Positions 33,701-46,039 of a DNA stretch of 64,000 bases are shown piece after piece. The stretch is from Rhizophagus irregularis (taxonomy: Eukaryota > Glomeromycota > Glomeromycetes > Glomerales > Glomeraceae), in the NCBI RefSeq assembly GCF_026210795.1, contig NC_089454.1:1364001-1428000 (forward strand). The letters are read 5' to 3'. A model generated the notes under the pieces. The model did not search any database and was not told where the DNA came from. It saw nothing but the letters and a program-made list of their open reading frames with translations. Numbering within the stretch: position 1 is the stretch's first letter; every line of letters starts with the position of its first letter. Position numbers and translations under genes: made by a program.

Positions 33701-36203
33701 ATTATTATGCAGACATTGAAATTATATTTTAAAAAATTTTTAATTATATTTTAAATATAAATACTTTTTATAGGGTATGATACAGTAATACATAACTATA
33801 ATAGACAAATATAGCTTGAACTTGAATTTTATTAATTAATGCCATAAGTCACTTTAGAGAATACAGAGTATTCTAAAAAGAATCACAACAAGTGCAGAAC
33901 TAATAGAAAACAAAGAACAAATAATTTTCTGAAATTACAAATAAAAGAAAAGCTAAGATTATAAACCCCACCCTCTTTATATAAATAACTACGGTTACTC
34001 CCTCCAAATCTATTTCAAAATAGGTAAAGTCGACTATGCTATACGTAACCCATCCAGCGCCGTACCCACTCCTAGAATCGGTAAAGAACCTCCAAGCTAC
34101 CATTAGCACTATCAGAAATGCATAAAATTCAATTTCCCCTATTTAACTACATATTATAGATAACAAACCTACTTCACAAAGGCCTCTGAGAACTTTTTAG
34201 TGTTATGCAATTCAGCTGATGAGAAACTTTTTAGTGTTATGCAATTCCCGAAAGGACATTCACCTCATTGCGAACAATCTTTTGGCCTAAGATCTACCTA
34301 GATAAGTCAATCCAATGATAGTCCAACATGTGACCACCATGATCAGTATACTACAAGAACTGCGGTACTCAATCTGTTACCCTTCTTATCACTCAAGTGA
34401 TCATCGATTTTAAAAATTAGTAACACCAAGCCACCATGATGATCAAATTTTCCAGTATCCCCCATCCCAAAGAAAATAAGGTTACACTGAAAAAAGCGAC
34501 CAAGAAAAACAAAAAGCAAAAAATAAAAACATAAATCTCAGGAAAACTCGAAGTGCAATGAGAAAAACCTGAGTAAAAAGTACCAAACATACATCTCAAC
34601 TCCGTCTCCTTATTTTAGAAGATAACTCCCCTGTTAACAACATCAACTAGTAAGAAATACGTTTGTTAAAAGCTCCTTCCAAGAAATAATAGTCCAGCCT
34701 GTGAACCACTTGGCCAGTTAGACTTTAAAGGTGTAGGAACTAAGACGCATTACTTTTCAACCTTTCAGAAAGTCCAGAGGAATATTCGTATGGAACTGCC
34801 ATCTTACGTCATTATTAGTAACTCCAAGACTTATGATAATGGTCCTAACTCAATATAAACCGTAAGGAGTTCAGGCAAAACTAAAGACCTCAGTAATAAC
34901 TTCATATAACGTCGAAAAGTCTTTTTACTATCACTCAAGGCAAAAAATCCTCATATTTTTCATCCATGTCTTCTTGGAAAAAAATGGGTAGAGCCCAACA
35001 GGAGAGAAAGTACAATGATCAATATTACATAACTATAATAAGATCCTGGACATTTCTTATATAGATTATAACTGACTTTTTGTTAAAAAAAGTCCAATTT
35101 GCTCTTTTTTTATTTTCAGTTTTTTGCAATTATTTTGATATCCAGTAATCTGATTCATACAGATTTTTTTTTATTTTGTAGAGTTTGATGAGAGCTACAA
35201 AACAGAAAAAAGTTCACATAAATTGGACCACTGGATGCCAAAATAATCACAAAAAACCCAATTTTTTTTTTGAAATTTAGGGTCAATTTGTGAAAAGCCA
35301 ACCTCTGAGTTGTATATGTAATGTTTGAGGTCCTACTATAACAGCAGAAATATCACGTGAAATTTAGGGATACAGGATAAATAGCATATACTTCCTGGAA
35401 TTCTTTAAGATTTCACAAATTTTTATAGAAGTAAAATTATTTGAATGAAATCACGTTAGATAATCTTTATTCAAAAAGAAAGTTAGCAACAGTCAAAAAT
35501 TTTTATTACTATGTACTGTTTTAAATTTATACTGCAAGTACTTTTATTTTATTATTTTGGCATCAAAAAATCTAAAAAAAATATATAAATTGAAAAAAAA
35601 AATGTATGAATTAAATTTATAAATAAATTATTAATTGATTCCACTTTATTTATTTATTTATTTTTTAAATTATTATATTTAAAGGAGAGTGGTACTAATC
35701 ATTACAAAGAAAAATAAATTTACATAACCTAAATAAACAAAAAAGTGATTTAGATTATGATAATTCAGGTTGGTATTATCACAATATGTAGAATTAATCT
35801 GAATTATTATAAGTTTTAGCCAACATATTTTATTACAAATTTGGGCCAATTATATAAAAATCATGTAATTTCAAATACTTATAACTAATTATTTTTCAAT
35901 TTAATAATATTTCTAATGATTTTAATAACAAATTCTTAAATTTTGAATACCTTATTAACCTACTAAAATTTGGATATTCTGGTGATATATATTTTAATAA
36001 TTCATTTTGTTAATTAATTAAACCTTAATCTTATACATAATATATAATACTATTTTTACCTATAGTATTTAATATAAAACATATTTAAGATCCTTAAGAT
36101 TTCTTGTGGGTAAAAAAATGAACCCATTTAATAAAACTTACTATCATTCTTACATAAAAAATATAAGGCCAAGAAAAATCATTTAATTTTTATTTTAATT
36201 ACC
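33701..36203. other. Gene-poor stretch, partly GC-richer unidentified repeat
   Basis: No coding region is supported. From about 33830 to 35020 the composition is less AT-rich. A ~26-bp direct repeat (actttttagtgttatgcaattc) occurs near 34191 and 34222. The words around 34300-34440 (gtgaccaccatgatcag, ccaccatgatgatc) resemble the style of the repeats at 1451 and 27019, but I could not align them. From 35040 to 36200 the DNA is AT-rich and featureless. The Rua1-like gene ends at 36204. Confidence 0.5.
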
Positions 36204-39036
36204 TTAAGAACCTGTGTGGTGGCACTTTTGTGCATGTTTATACCTTATTTAAATAGGAATGATCAATCAATCTAGGATTATAAATAATTTAAACCGAAAC
36301 TAAAACTTACCAATAAATTTCTGGGACCAAAACATCTTTATCACGTGGAGATTGGTTTAAAATCCATTTATTGCATTTATGACAAAGTGCTTCTTTCATA
36401 CCAGTTTTTTTATTAACTCTTTCTGCAGTAGGTTGTGCAAATGGCCTCCCAGTAATAGAAGAAACACCATGTTGATAATTAAGATGATACCTAAAAAAAC
36501 GTGAATTTTGAAAATAGTTTTATAAAAAAAAAGAGTATTAAATTGTACATCTTACCAGTAGGCTGAAATTTTTGTTTTAAGCCATCTCGCAGGTTCACAA
36601 TGAGGACAAAGTCCTTCCTTTGATTTACCAACTCCACGTACCCACCGAGGAGTGTACCTAACCAAAATAGCGTAAAAGATTACAAATTAAATTAAAGGTA
36701 CATAAATTTATAAATTCAAATAAAAAACTCACATATCTCCGTCAAATCGCGGCGGCTGTTTAGTCACTTCTGGACCATTATCTGGTGGGGGAGCTCGGTC
36801 TAAAGATCCAAATCTTAGTTCGTCTTGATTAGAACTGACATCAATTTCCATTCCTGAACTTTTGCTAGTAAAACTGCTATCATCGCTTTCATTGCTTTCA
36901 TTATCACCCGACATAGGAGTATTTGGAAGAGCTAAATCAGTAGAATTTTGTTTTTGACTAGTTATACTAACTTTATTTATTTCTACTTTGTGGGGAGTGA
37001 GTTGCGGTGACAAAACTCCTTCGTCACCACCATTATTAAGATTTTGAGTGCTAATACTATGTAATGGAGAACCATTTTTCGATTTATTTTCGTTTTCTTT
37101 AACTAGGTTACATACTTTAATGCGTTTATGACCACTAAGTAGGTTATATGCTGCAACTTTGGTATCTGCATTTTTATCTGAACAGTTCTTACGTTTTGAG
37201 TTAAAATTCTTGCAATTGATACACAACCACTGAATGTCCATTGTTTCTATGGAAGGTTTTTCTCCTTTGCTGCAACATGCAACATGTTGAATAACATGAC
37301 AATTTATGCAAGATACTAAATGTCCACCGATCTTTGAACATTTTTGACATTTCTCATATAGTGAAGAGTGAATTGTTGGTAAACTTGGAATATTAATATT
37401 TGGTGATGAGATTGATGGCGAAGTTATCGGCGTGGTACCAAATATACTTGAGATTGTCGATGAAGGAAGAAGTCTCAAGAATAATTGTAATACATTATCT
37501 TGATGGATATCTCGTACTTGCAAATCTTCATTCCGTGTCATTTTACGCAAAATTTGTAATACTGGTCGTTCTTGAGCCAATGGAATAAGTGCGAGTTTTA
37601 ACTTGTGTAATGCACAATTAAGTTTTTCGTTATCTTTTTCTAAAGATTCATATCTTTCTAATTGTTTATTATGTTCCCGTGTGAGTCTAGTAACCGATTC
37701 TTTAAGCGCATTAGTAACTTGGTTTTGGCGAGTACGCGTTCTTTCTAAATTACGAATAGTATTATTTCTTTCTACAAAAATAATAGTAAACCTATTTATT
37801 CCAACGATCAATTATTGAGTATTATATATGTTAGTCTAATTTTAACTAATTATTACCTTCTTCACATAAAGCATATTGACATTCAAACTTTGAAGGTAAA
37901 GCTTCAATTTCTTCCTTCTCATTATCATTAATAGCGGTAATACTCGTAAATTCTCCAGAAGTAATAAGTTTTGGTTGTGTTGAAATGCAGTTATTTTCGA
38001 TATGTGGCGCAGACGATCCGGCTAAACATGTGGTCATATTCATTTGAGGTCTGCAATTTGATTGCTTATAAAAATAATTTTCGTTAGTTTATTGAAAAAA
38101 AAAAGGATTGAAATGTTCATGAAACTTACTATTTGGTCCGATGCTTCCAATAGTAAATGCAAAGGATTCACTGGTGGAGTATGGTTAGTTTCGATATTGT
38201 TATTTAATGGTGTATGAGACTACAAAATAAATTTATTAATAAAAAAAATTAAATAGTAGAAAAATGCTTTAAATTTAATTACCGAATAGTTTTCACGTGG
38301 TGGCATACATTTTGAGCAGTACCATGGTCGATTGGGATCTTGAAATCCGCTTTTCATTAAGCACCCTGAAAGTATTAATTGAAAAAAACAATTACTTTAA
38401 AATTCATTATCTACTTGATAAGGAATTCCATAGAGTAACAACCTACCGGTATGGGAATAAACAATACAATTTGGTGAGGCGCAAGGTACCCAAGAATTGA
38501 TATCTTGCGGATTTAAAGCGGAACGGCAAAAATAACAAGAATAACCGATTGGCTCCTGATTCTTTAATTAATTCATAGCTGTATTAGTAATTGTATATTT
38601 CCTTTAACATAAAAACTTGTATTGAATCGTAGATCTGTAATGTAGATCATAAGATCTTAGATTGCTCGACAAAAAAAAAAAGATTGCAGATGTCAAATCT
38701 CAAATTTGGGAATTGAGCAAGCGTGAAAAAATGTGTTAAAAATGTCACCAAAGTTGACGATTAAATTGGCAGATGATCATATCATAGTTTAATAGTTTAA
38801 TATAAAAAAACAAAGAATTAAGAACTCTTTATTGGTAACACAACTCACCCAAAATGTTTGAGGATCTTTATAAATTTTCGTTACCGTTTCTCCGGAAGTG
38901 ACTTGACCAACAACTCTTGCATAAGACTGTTCATTATTAAATGAAGTTGTATATGGAGTTGTTTTATGATAAGAAAGTGCACTAGAACTGTGAATCTTGC
39001 TGTTTCCAGTATCATTTTTGAAGTGAAACTGTCCTC
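36204..39036 (-). CDS. Double PHD-finger protein with Rua1-type C-terminal domain
   Basis: Nine exons with GT-AG introns and consistent phases were read: 38849-39036, 38447-38561, 38283-38365, 38130-38219, 37857-38064, 36733-37771, 36556-36657, 36311-36490 and 36204-36243. They give about 680 residues; the 5' end is not resolved and coding may continue upstream of 39350. PHD finger 1 is CYFC...C-x4-C...HTGC...WYCSKC, built over two introns. A coiled coil follows (ERNNTIRNLERTRTRQ), then PHD-like finger 2 (CQKC...CINC...H-x2-C...WLCINC). The C-terminus has PRWVRGVGKSKEGLCPHC, SAYWYHLNYQHG and HAQKCH, matching the Rua1/DUF4451 domain of fungal transcription regulators. It is probably a nuclear, chromatin-reading regulator; its targets are unknown. 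Confidence 0.8.
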
Positions 39037-40508
39037 CTGAAGAAAACAAAATATTGTAACATTTAATTTAGTTTATAAATAGACCTTTTTTTTCGTTCTA
39101 CTTTTTTTTACCTCTCAAGCTTTCAGTAGAGTCTATGGGGTACATTTATTAAAACGAGAACTTTTGGAGATAGAGAAAAGTTTATATGCGTCGAAAAATT
39201 TTATCAAGATATGCGTAACACTTTTCAACGCGTTTACGTAAGTTTACGAAAATTTTAGAAAAAGGTAGATATTTAATAAGTTGCAAAGAAAGGATAAAGG
39301 AGTTAATAAACACAAATGGAAACCATCAAGTTTAATAAATACTGTTACCTGAACAATGGGCACGGCGCACATGCAACCAAGTAAGAAAAAAAGTATAATG
39401 ATTAATTGTTTTTACTATTTTTTGAGTAAAAAAATTTAGTGTGAAAAAAAATAAGGTATAGTCATAAGAGAGAACAAAATATTATTATTGAAAATCCGAA
39501 TATTCTATATAGACTATATATACAAAAATCAAACCAGTTTTTATTGATAAGATTACTTTTACGCTAATCGATGGGAAAAATTGGGAAATATAATGCGGTA
39601 ATTAAATCTATAAACATTTATTTTATGTATTTTGATATTTTTAACAAACTATTTTTTCGGAGGTTCAAATAAATCTCTTCATTGTGATTGATTGTGATAA
39701 TTGACGACTACATTTTTATTTTAATACCTCAGCGCATGATGCAACAATTTGATATTGATCCTTTATCATGCGCTTCTTATGCTAATCGTTATTGATGCAC
39801 ATCTCCTTGATAAATGATATGTACATTTGTTGAAAAAAAAACCAGCATTGATGCTCGAAATCTTTGATTGATGTATTATAAAACAATTATAGTTTTTTTT
39901 CTCTAACTAATGGTACCTGCGTTTTATTTAACAATCGCGTTAACAATGTAACTATTTAACGCAAATAATATGTTAAATATCACCTGACTTGTAAGATAGT
40001 TAGCAAAACAATTGATCGTTATTTTTGGTTAATTTCTTAAATATTTCAAACAAAAAAAAAAATTATTTTTATTTTTTTATATAATAAAATATTATTATAC
40101 AAAAAATTTCATTAACTTTGTTAAATTTTATATTGTTCAGAGTCCGTAAAATCAAACATATTAAATATATTCAAAGGTTTTGATACAAACAATAATAATT
40201 GTTTTTAAATCACTTTGATGCGAAAAAGAACTTCCATATCAATTCTTTATACATTATATCCTTAATACATTCTATTGAAAATATCTCTAGAATATTATAA
40301 GGTGAAAAGGAGATAAAAAGGAACGAAACAAAAATTATCAAACCCGAACTTTAAATAACAATGTGTTTAATTACCATCATATTGATGTTTTGTTCCACAA
40401 AATTGGATTTTCTCCTAATTTTTATTCCTGTTATCTTAACTTAAAGGTAGCTTGATGACTATTTAAACGTAGATGAATAATAGATAAATTGTATCATTTT
40501 TAATGTGA
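39037..40508. other. Intergenic region with unresolved 5' end of the PHD/Rua1 gene
   Basis: The segment near 39350-39385 (minus strand) can be read as LHVRRAHCSG, followed by a GTAACA donor at about 39350 that would join the exon at 39036 in frame. No start codon was found for it. The rest (39400-40508) is AT-rich, with no gene seen, and contains the 3' UTR of the downstream MAPKK gene. Confidence 0.5.
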
Positions 40509-42354
40509 CTATGATTGCCTTAACAGATCTTTTCGTGAAGCATATGCTTGTTTGGCCCATGCTTTCATATCGACATCGACATCTTCGTACTTTTTCAAAA
40601 AGGGATGTTCCTAAAATAATTAATAATGTTGAATAAATATGTTTGTCTGAAAATTCCTCACTTAAAAATTCTTACCAGTAGTTGTGCGTAAGTAAGCCGA
40701 TTTTGAGGATTTTTATTCAAGCTGATAATGAAATAAAAGAAAGAAAGAAAGAAGAAAAGAAAAAGAAAAAAAAGAAAGGAAAATGTACGATTTAATAGCT
40801 TATAAAATAATAATAATGGTAGAATATTTTTTTTATGCAAATTATTACCATTGTGCTACAAAATCGCGACATTCTGCAGAAAAATTATCTTCAGGTAAGG
40901 AAGGAGGATCTCCTTGAACAATGGCATTTAATTGAGCGAATAAACCAACTCTCTCGTTCTTATCCGGAACAGGATAAGGATATTTACCAGTACCAAGTTC
41001 AAGCATAGATAGCCCAAGTGACCAAACGTCAGATTGTACTGTATATGTACTTGCATCACCTTGAATTATTCTTTCTGGCTATAATATGTATTGAATTTTA
41101 ATAATCAATGTTAATATTACAATATAATTAATAATAATCATACCGCCATATAACTTTGGCACCCGATATTGGTTTTTGCGCGTGATTGTATTAATTGGCC
41201 GGAAACTCCAAAGTCACATAATTTCACTTCTCCTTCCATATTTACAAGAACATTTGTGGGTTTCACATCTAAAAACAAATGATGATGAGCAATATGATAC
41301 ATATTATAGTGAATCTCGATAAACCGGACTCATTATACCCGGTTTATTGAGATTGCTTGTGTTTATTTATCAATTGATTGCCTCCATAATGAGTATTAAA
41401 GTACTTAAATAACATACCACGGTGTATAATGTTTAATGAATCTTTTAGAAACTTTAACCCTTTTACCATCTATTAATACAAAAGAATTGTTATCAGATGA
41501 ATGCTTACTATTACTTTTTGGACATAAAAAAGATACCATACCGCAAATGTAATTTTGGCGAGAACGTCTTCAGGAATACCCCCTCCGTATAATTTATCCA
41601 ATGATCCTGCGTCCATATATTCCATACAATAATAAACACAAGACTCAATGAAGAAAGCACCATAAAATTCAACAATATAGGAACTTCGAGATTGATGAAG
41701 GATATCCAGCTCCATTAGTATTTGATTTAATTTAGCTTCATCAAGTTCAAGACGAATTTCCTAAAAAGAAAGATATAAACGTCTGTTTGGAAATTCCTTT
41801 GAATAAACCTATCGTATTATTAAACAAAAACTAACCTTCATTGCCATAGTTACGTTGGTAGGCTTGTGAAACACCTTTTGTACTGTACCATATTGTCCTT
41901 TCCCGAGTTCTTCCAATAATTCAAACTCTTCCATATTAATTTTATAACTGTTACCATTACTAAAATCCACTCCTTGAGCATGTAAAACTGCCTTTCCATC
42001 AAAATTAAGTTTTCCAGAAGGATCGCTAACGAAAAAAAACAGATAGAATAGTATGAATATATATTAAGAATTTACAATTAAGCTTTTATAATATAATACT
42101 AACACAAACGGCGAAAAGTTGGCAAACGGCGTTTTTGTTGGACCGCCCATGGCTTCTGGTAGTTTCATCACAGGCCCTTTTCTCGTTGTTCGCATTTTAG
42201 TTTCTTTCTTTAATTTGGACGCCGTTTGAATTCCACCTGGAGTAGTAAAAGGGGACTTGTTTGGGACAGGTCTAACCGGAGTAGAGACTTCGGCTTTGCT
42301 GTCAGTAACAGCCAAAGAACTTTGTTCGTTGAGATCCAAACCGGCAATATTAAT
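40509..42354 (-). CDS. pbs2: MAP kinase kinase of the Pbs2/Wis1 (HOG/stress) type
   Basis: Eight exons in consistent phase (40509-40610, 40676-40721, 40849-41078, 41144-41268, 41418-41469, 41542-41760, 41836-42025 and 42104 to about 42354). Kinase motifs in order are the Gly loop [25 protein letters not shown] with the ATP lysine, [16 protein letters not shown], the activation segment SRAKT (S-x3-T, the MAPKKK target), GCQSYMAPERI, and [29 protein letters not shown] with TYTVQSD is characteristic of Pbs2/Wis1 rather than Ste7 or Mkk1. In fungi this kinase phosphorylates the Hog1/Sty1 p38-type MAPK in osmotic and oxidative stress. The N-terminus is Thr/Pro-rich ([16 protein letters not shown]). 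The first exon has no in-frame ATG, so a short upstream exon is likely. Confidence 0.9.
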
Positions 42355-43161
42355 TGGTAAACTTTTTTAAAAAAGATCGAATATAATCGAAAAGTTGAAA
42401 TTTTTGAATAAATTAGAACGTCGAAAAACAAAATTGTAAAGTTGGTTGTAATATAATTAATTAATCATAAACTTTCTCGAACTATAATTTGCTATTTTTA
42501 TATGCACCGGATATTTTTACGGCAAATTTGAAACTTTAACTTATTATTGTTAGCCGCATATATGCATATAGATAGTATATAGTTAATATATTATATAAAC
42601 TTCTCAATCAGAAATAATAAATTGCTGGAAAAATTAGGTCTAAGTACATAAGTACATACACTACTACTAATTTATATCAACTATTTAAATCCTCTTCATA
42701 AGATACCAGTAACTACAGGTATTTTATGGTTTCTAAATCAGGTATTTTATACAAATTTCAAACCAATACCTAGGGGTATTATAGGTGAGTGCTAAATGAA
42801 TGTTCATTTAGTCAATTAATTATATCAATAAAAAAAAAGGTTTTATTTATTATAAACAAATGTAAATAATTAACAAATACGGAAGAAATAAAATTTAATA
42901 AACTATATTGATTGAAGTTGAGTGTTATATATATATTTGGCTATAACTATGCTAAACTATTTAAATCTGACTTTACTGTCCCGGTCTTAATTCTTGAAAT
43001 ATAGGGATCTAATCTCACATACCAATACAAAATATAAACTATATGAACTTATCCTTCGTTTCGATGACATTAAAAAAAAAATATAACAAGGAATAACTAA
43101 CAAATAAAATATAAAATTGCAAGATTGGGTCTGGTTGCTACAATTCCATGAATAAATAATT
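42355..43161. other. AT-rich intergenic region
   Basis: Upstream region of the MAPKK gene (42355 to about 42900) and 3' UTR of RAD23. No coding sequence or RNA gene is seen. A missing first exon of the MAPKK may lie within 42360-42560. Confidence 0.5.
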
Positions 43162-44927
43162 TTAATCATCCTCATGTGCATGATCAAAAAGATAGTTCGC
43201 TGCCATCTCTTCATTACGCTCACAAGCAAGGAAAGCTTCGATAGCGAGAGCGCGTTCAAATCCAAGGGCTTCCAGCTACCAATTATAATAACAATCATTA
43301 ATACAGTTGTCTATTTAAAAATTAATTATTAACTTCCAATTTTACCCTATCAATTGCTTCCTTTTCTTCCTGTGTAACAGAAACGTATTGTGGAGGTGGG
43401 AGATTTCCTTCACGTGTTTCTTCACCACCGCCGCCACCTTCTTGCAAAATCCGGAGAAAGTTTGCAGGATCATTATTAATAAGCTGATATTCGATGTTAA
43501 TGTAAAATAAGATTTAATTAATATGAAATGAATAGTTTATTGCAAATTAATAATACTATTAATTCACCTGCAACAATTGAGGATTTGAAGCTCCAATTTG
43601 TTGGACTAAATGTTGCAACAATGCCGGATTTTGTTGAACAAGTTGCCGCAATTGTTGAAGTTGTGGTTGATTTCTCAAACCAGCTAGTGCATCAACATTC
43701 CCACCTTGTTGCTGCTGTTGCTGCTGTTGCTGTTGTTGTGAAAATGCTTCAAACAGGTTTTGTGGTTGTGGTTGTGGTTGTGGTTGTGGTTGTGGTTGAG
43801 GTTGTGGTTGTGGTTGTGCTATGGAAATAATAAGTTTTTAATGTCAAATTCCTAAAAACTTTGGTATTTTAACTTCAAGATTAAAATTCTACCTGTTGTT
43901 GCACTAGTGTTGGTTGATACAGGTACTGGTTGGGTAGGTTGATTTGCTGTTTGTTCTGTGGCAGTAGGTTGCTGCTCATGTTGTGCAATGTCAGGAATAC
44001 CCTAGTTACAGCATAAAATGACATTAAACCTAAAATTATTTTCATTTTTATCACTACTTTACTCTACTAATTGACACATACATTTATAAGATATTCAACA
44101 GCTCTATCTGGATTATTAAAACTAGCACGCATAGCCCTCGCAACTTGATCCCGATCATACCCCATCTCCATAATATAGTTAACAGCATTTTCATAGTCGG
44201 ATCCAGTAACTTAACAGCATTAATATAAATTTAGAGATATAGATCATCTAATTCATTCATAATTTAAAAAATATTTGAATACCTAGAGTGCTAGCATTGC
44301 TGTTCCATTCTGGAGATTGTATAGATTGTGTAGTGGCTGGTACGGTTGTTGCCGTAATTGATGCAGGAGGGACTGAAGGACTTGTATCAGCGACCTCAGT
44401 ACTTGATTTCGAAGTAACTTCGGATCTGCTTGAACTTCCCGATGGTTTGATCGGTGTTTTTGGCTACAAGAAAATTATACATATACTTGTTAAGGTTCTC
44501 TGTGTCGAAGTGGAATTATATATTTATATTTATTTATTAAATTCTTAAATTACCTTGGGAACCTTAGAAACCATTAATACTAAAAACTCATTCTCTGAAA
44601 TGGGATATTCAGATATTTTCTTTTCATCATTCAAAACTTTTCCTGAACAAAGAAATTTACGTATTTCAATTAAGATGGATAGACCATATAACAAATCATA
44701 ATAAAAAACAATATCATACCTTTAGAGATGAGCTTTTGGAGAGACACAGCATGTCCTTGACTTTCTTCAATTTTTTGCTTTAACTGAAGAATCTAAAAAT
44801 ATATTTACACAAATGTTAATAAATTTGTTAATTATTAAACCTAAAACACTTTATCTACCGTTGTTTCATTAGGATCAACATCTAATTGAAACTGTGTCTG
44901 TTGCAAGGTTTTAAACGTGATCTTCAT
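43162..44927 (-). CDS. RAD23: Rad23, ubiquitin receptor (UBL-UBA-XPC binding-UBA)
   Basis: Nine exons (44859-44927, 44720-44792, 44554-44642, 44283-44463, 44082-44209, 43893-44001, 43568-43812, 43346-43483 and 43162-43275) give 381 residues with consistent phases. The N-terminal ubiquitin-like domain starts [22 protein letters not shown]1 contains [20 protein letters not shown], the STI1/XPC-binding domain [20 protein letters not shown], and UBA2 ends [13 protein letters not shown]. Rad23 shuttles ubiquitinated proteins to the proteasome and stabilises Rad4/XPC in nucleotide excision repair. A Gln-Pro repeat and a poly-Gln run (43690-43815) lie between UBA1 and the XPC-binding domain. It is transcribed divergently from the PARP-RING-DTC gene. 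Confidence 0.97.
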
Positions 44928-46039
44928 TTTAACGACAGTTAAGTCTTCTCACTTAGTCTTTCGATCAGTGCTGTCTTAAGATTTTCGACAAGGTATTTAT
45001 ATTACGAAATTTTCATACCTAGAATCTTACGTGTTCTGTGTATCGTAAGACCGCTGCGTCGTTGATAGAAAGCTTTTTATTAGTCATAGCTGCGCATAAA
45101 AGGAGAAAAAACTCTCACGTGCAGTATGAATATGCACAATCGATATTTACGCGAGTACTTTTCTCTCTCATTCTTAGTACAAGGAAAAAATTGCATAATC
45201 ATGAATGAAAGGTAAATTAGGACAATAAACCTATTCCACACCGTCATATACCTCGTCAAGGTGTATTTTGATTTATTTTACTTATTTTTAAGTATGTACC
45301 AAACCAGTGAAAATATCAGTGTTTGGATAGTAGGTGGGGAGCAATTAAAAAAAATATTCAGGTACGATCAAATTATATTTCGTGAAAATAATAACAAACA
45401 TTTCAATTCAAGGATGTGTATTATTTGATTGGAAAAAAAAATGCAAAATTTTTTTTTTGGCAGAATTTTGAGAATTTTGACAATTAACTTTCTGCTTATA
45501 TTCAAGAAACCTATTGCCACGTGAAGTGCCATCTAAAATGTTTTATAATGCATCTTTTGCTCCGAATTATAAATTTTTATCAAATATCAAATATATTTTA
45601 ACATTGCACAATTTACAATGTAATAAAAATTTAAAATATAATCATTTGCTAAATGAATAAATAGTGTTTCCTGAATCCTGATGTTTATAAATTAAAGAAC
45701 TAAATACATACAATAAGAAATACTATTGTAGTTTATCAGAATAAAATAAAAGAGCTTAAATCAGAATTTTTGTATTGTAAAAGCATATTAAAAAGATTTA
45801 GCGAGAAAGATTCTTGAAGAGAAGGCTTACCTATCAAATCATAAAAGCTTAGAATAAGATTTAAAACAAAAATCAGAATTTAAAGATATACTAAAATTTC
45901 ATGTTGCGGGGACCAATACTCGGCGCAGTATACGCAGTCAAAAAAATTACGGGTAAATCGGGCAGTGGCGAGATTAGTAACTCCGGAGCTAATTCGATAT
46001 AAAAGATTCCATTATTTCGTTTGGTCTCCTCTAAGCAAA
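44928..46039. promoter_or_regulatory. Shared upstream region between RAD23 and the PARP-RING-DTC gene
   Basis: 1.1 kb between two divergent start codons with no coding sequence. It includes CACGTG-type words (near 45116 and 45519) and pyrimidine/AT stretches. No individual promoter element can be assigned with confidence. Confidence 0.45.

Noticed and set aside
33900-34599. Minus-strand hydrophobic frames
   Set aside because: Two short frames (33900-34109, 34417-34599) without splice context or motif; insufficient to call a gene.
43528-43830. Plus-strand open frame rich in Val
   Set aside because: It is the antisense of the RAD23 Gln-Pro/poly-Gln exon and its intron.
45965-46039. Upstream GTG start extending the PARP-RING-DTC protein
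   Set aside because: The first ATG in frame is at 46040 and the extension has no recognisable motif; nuclear genes rarely use GTG.
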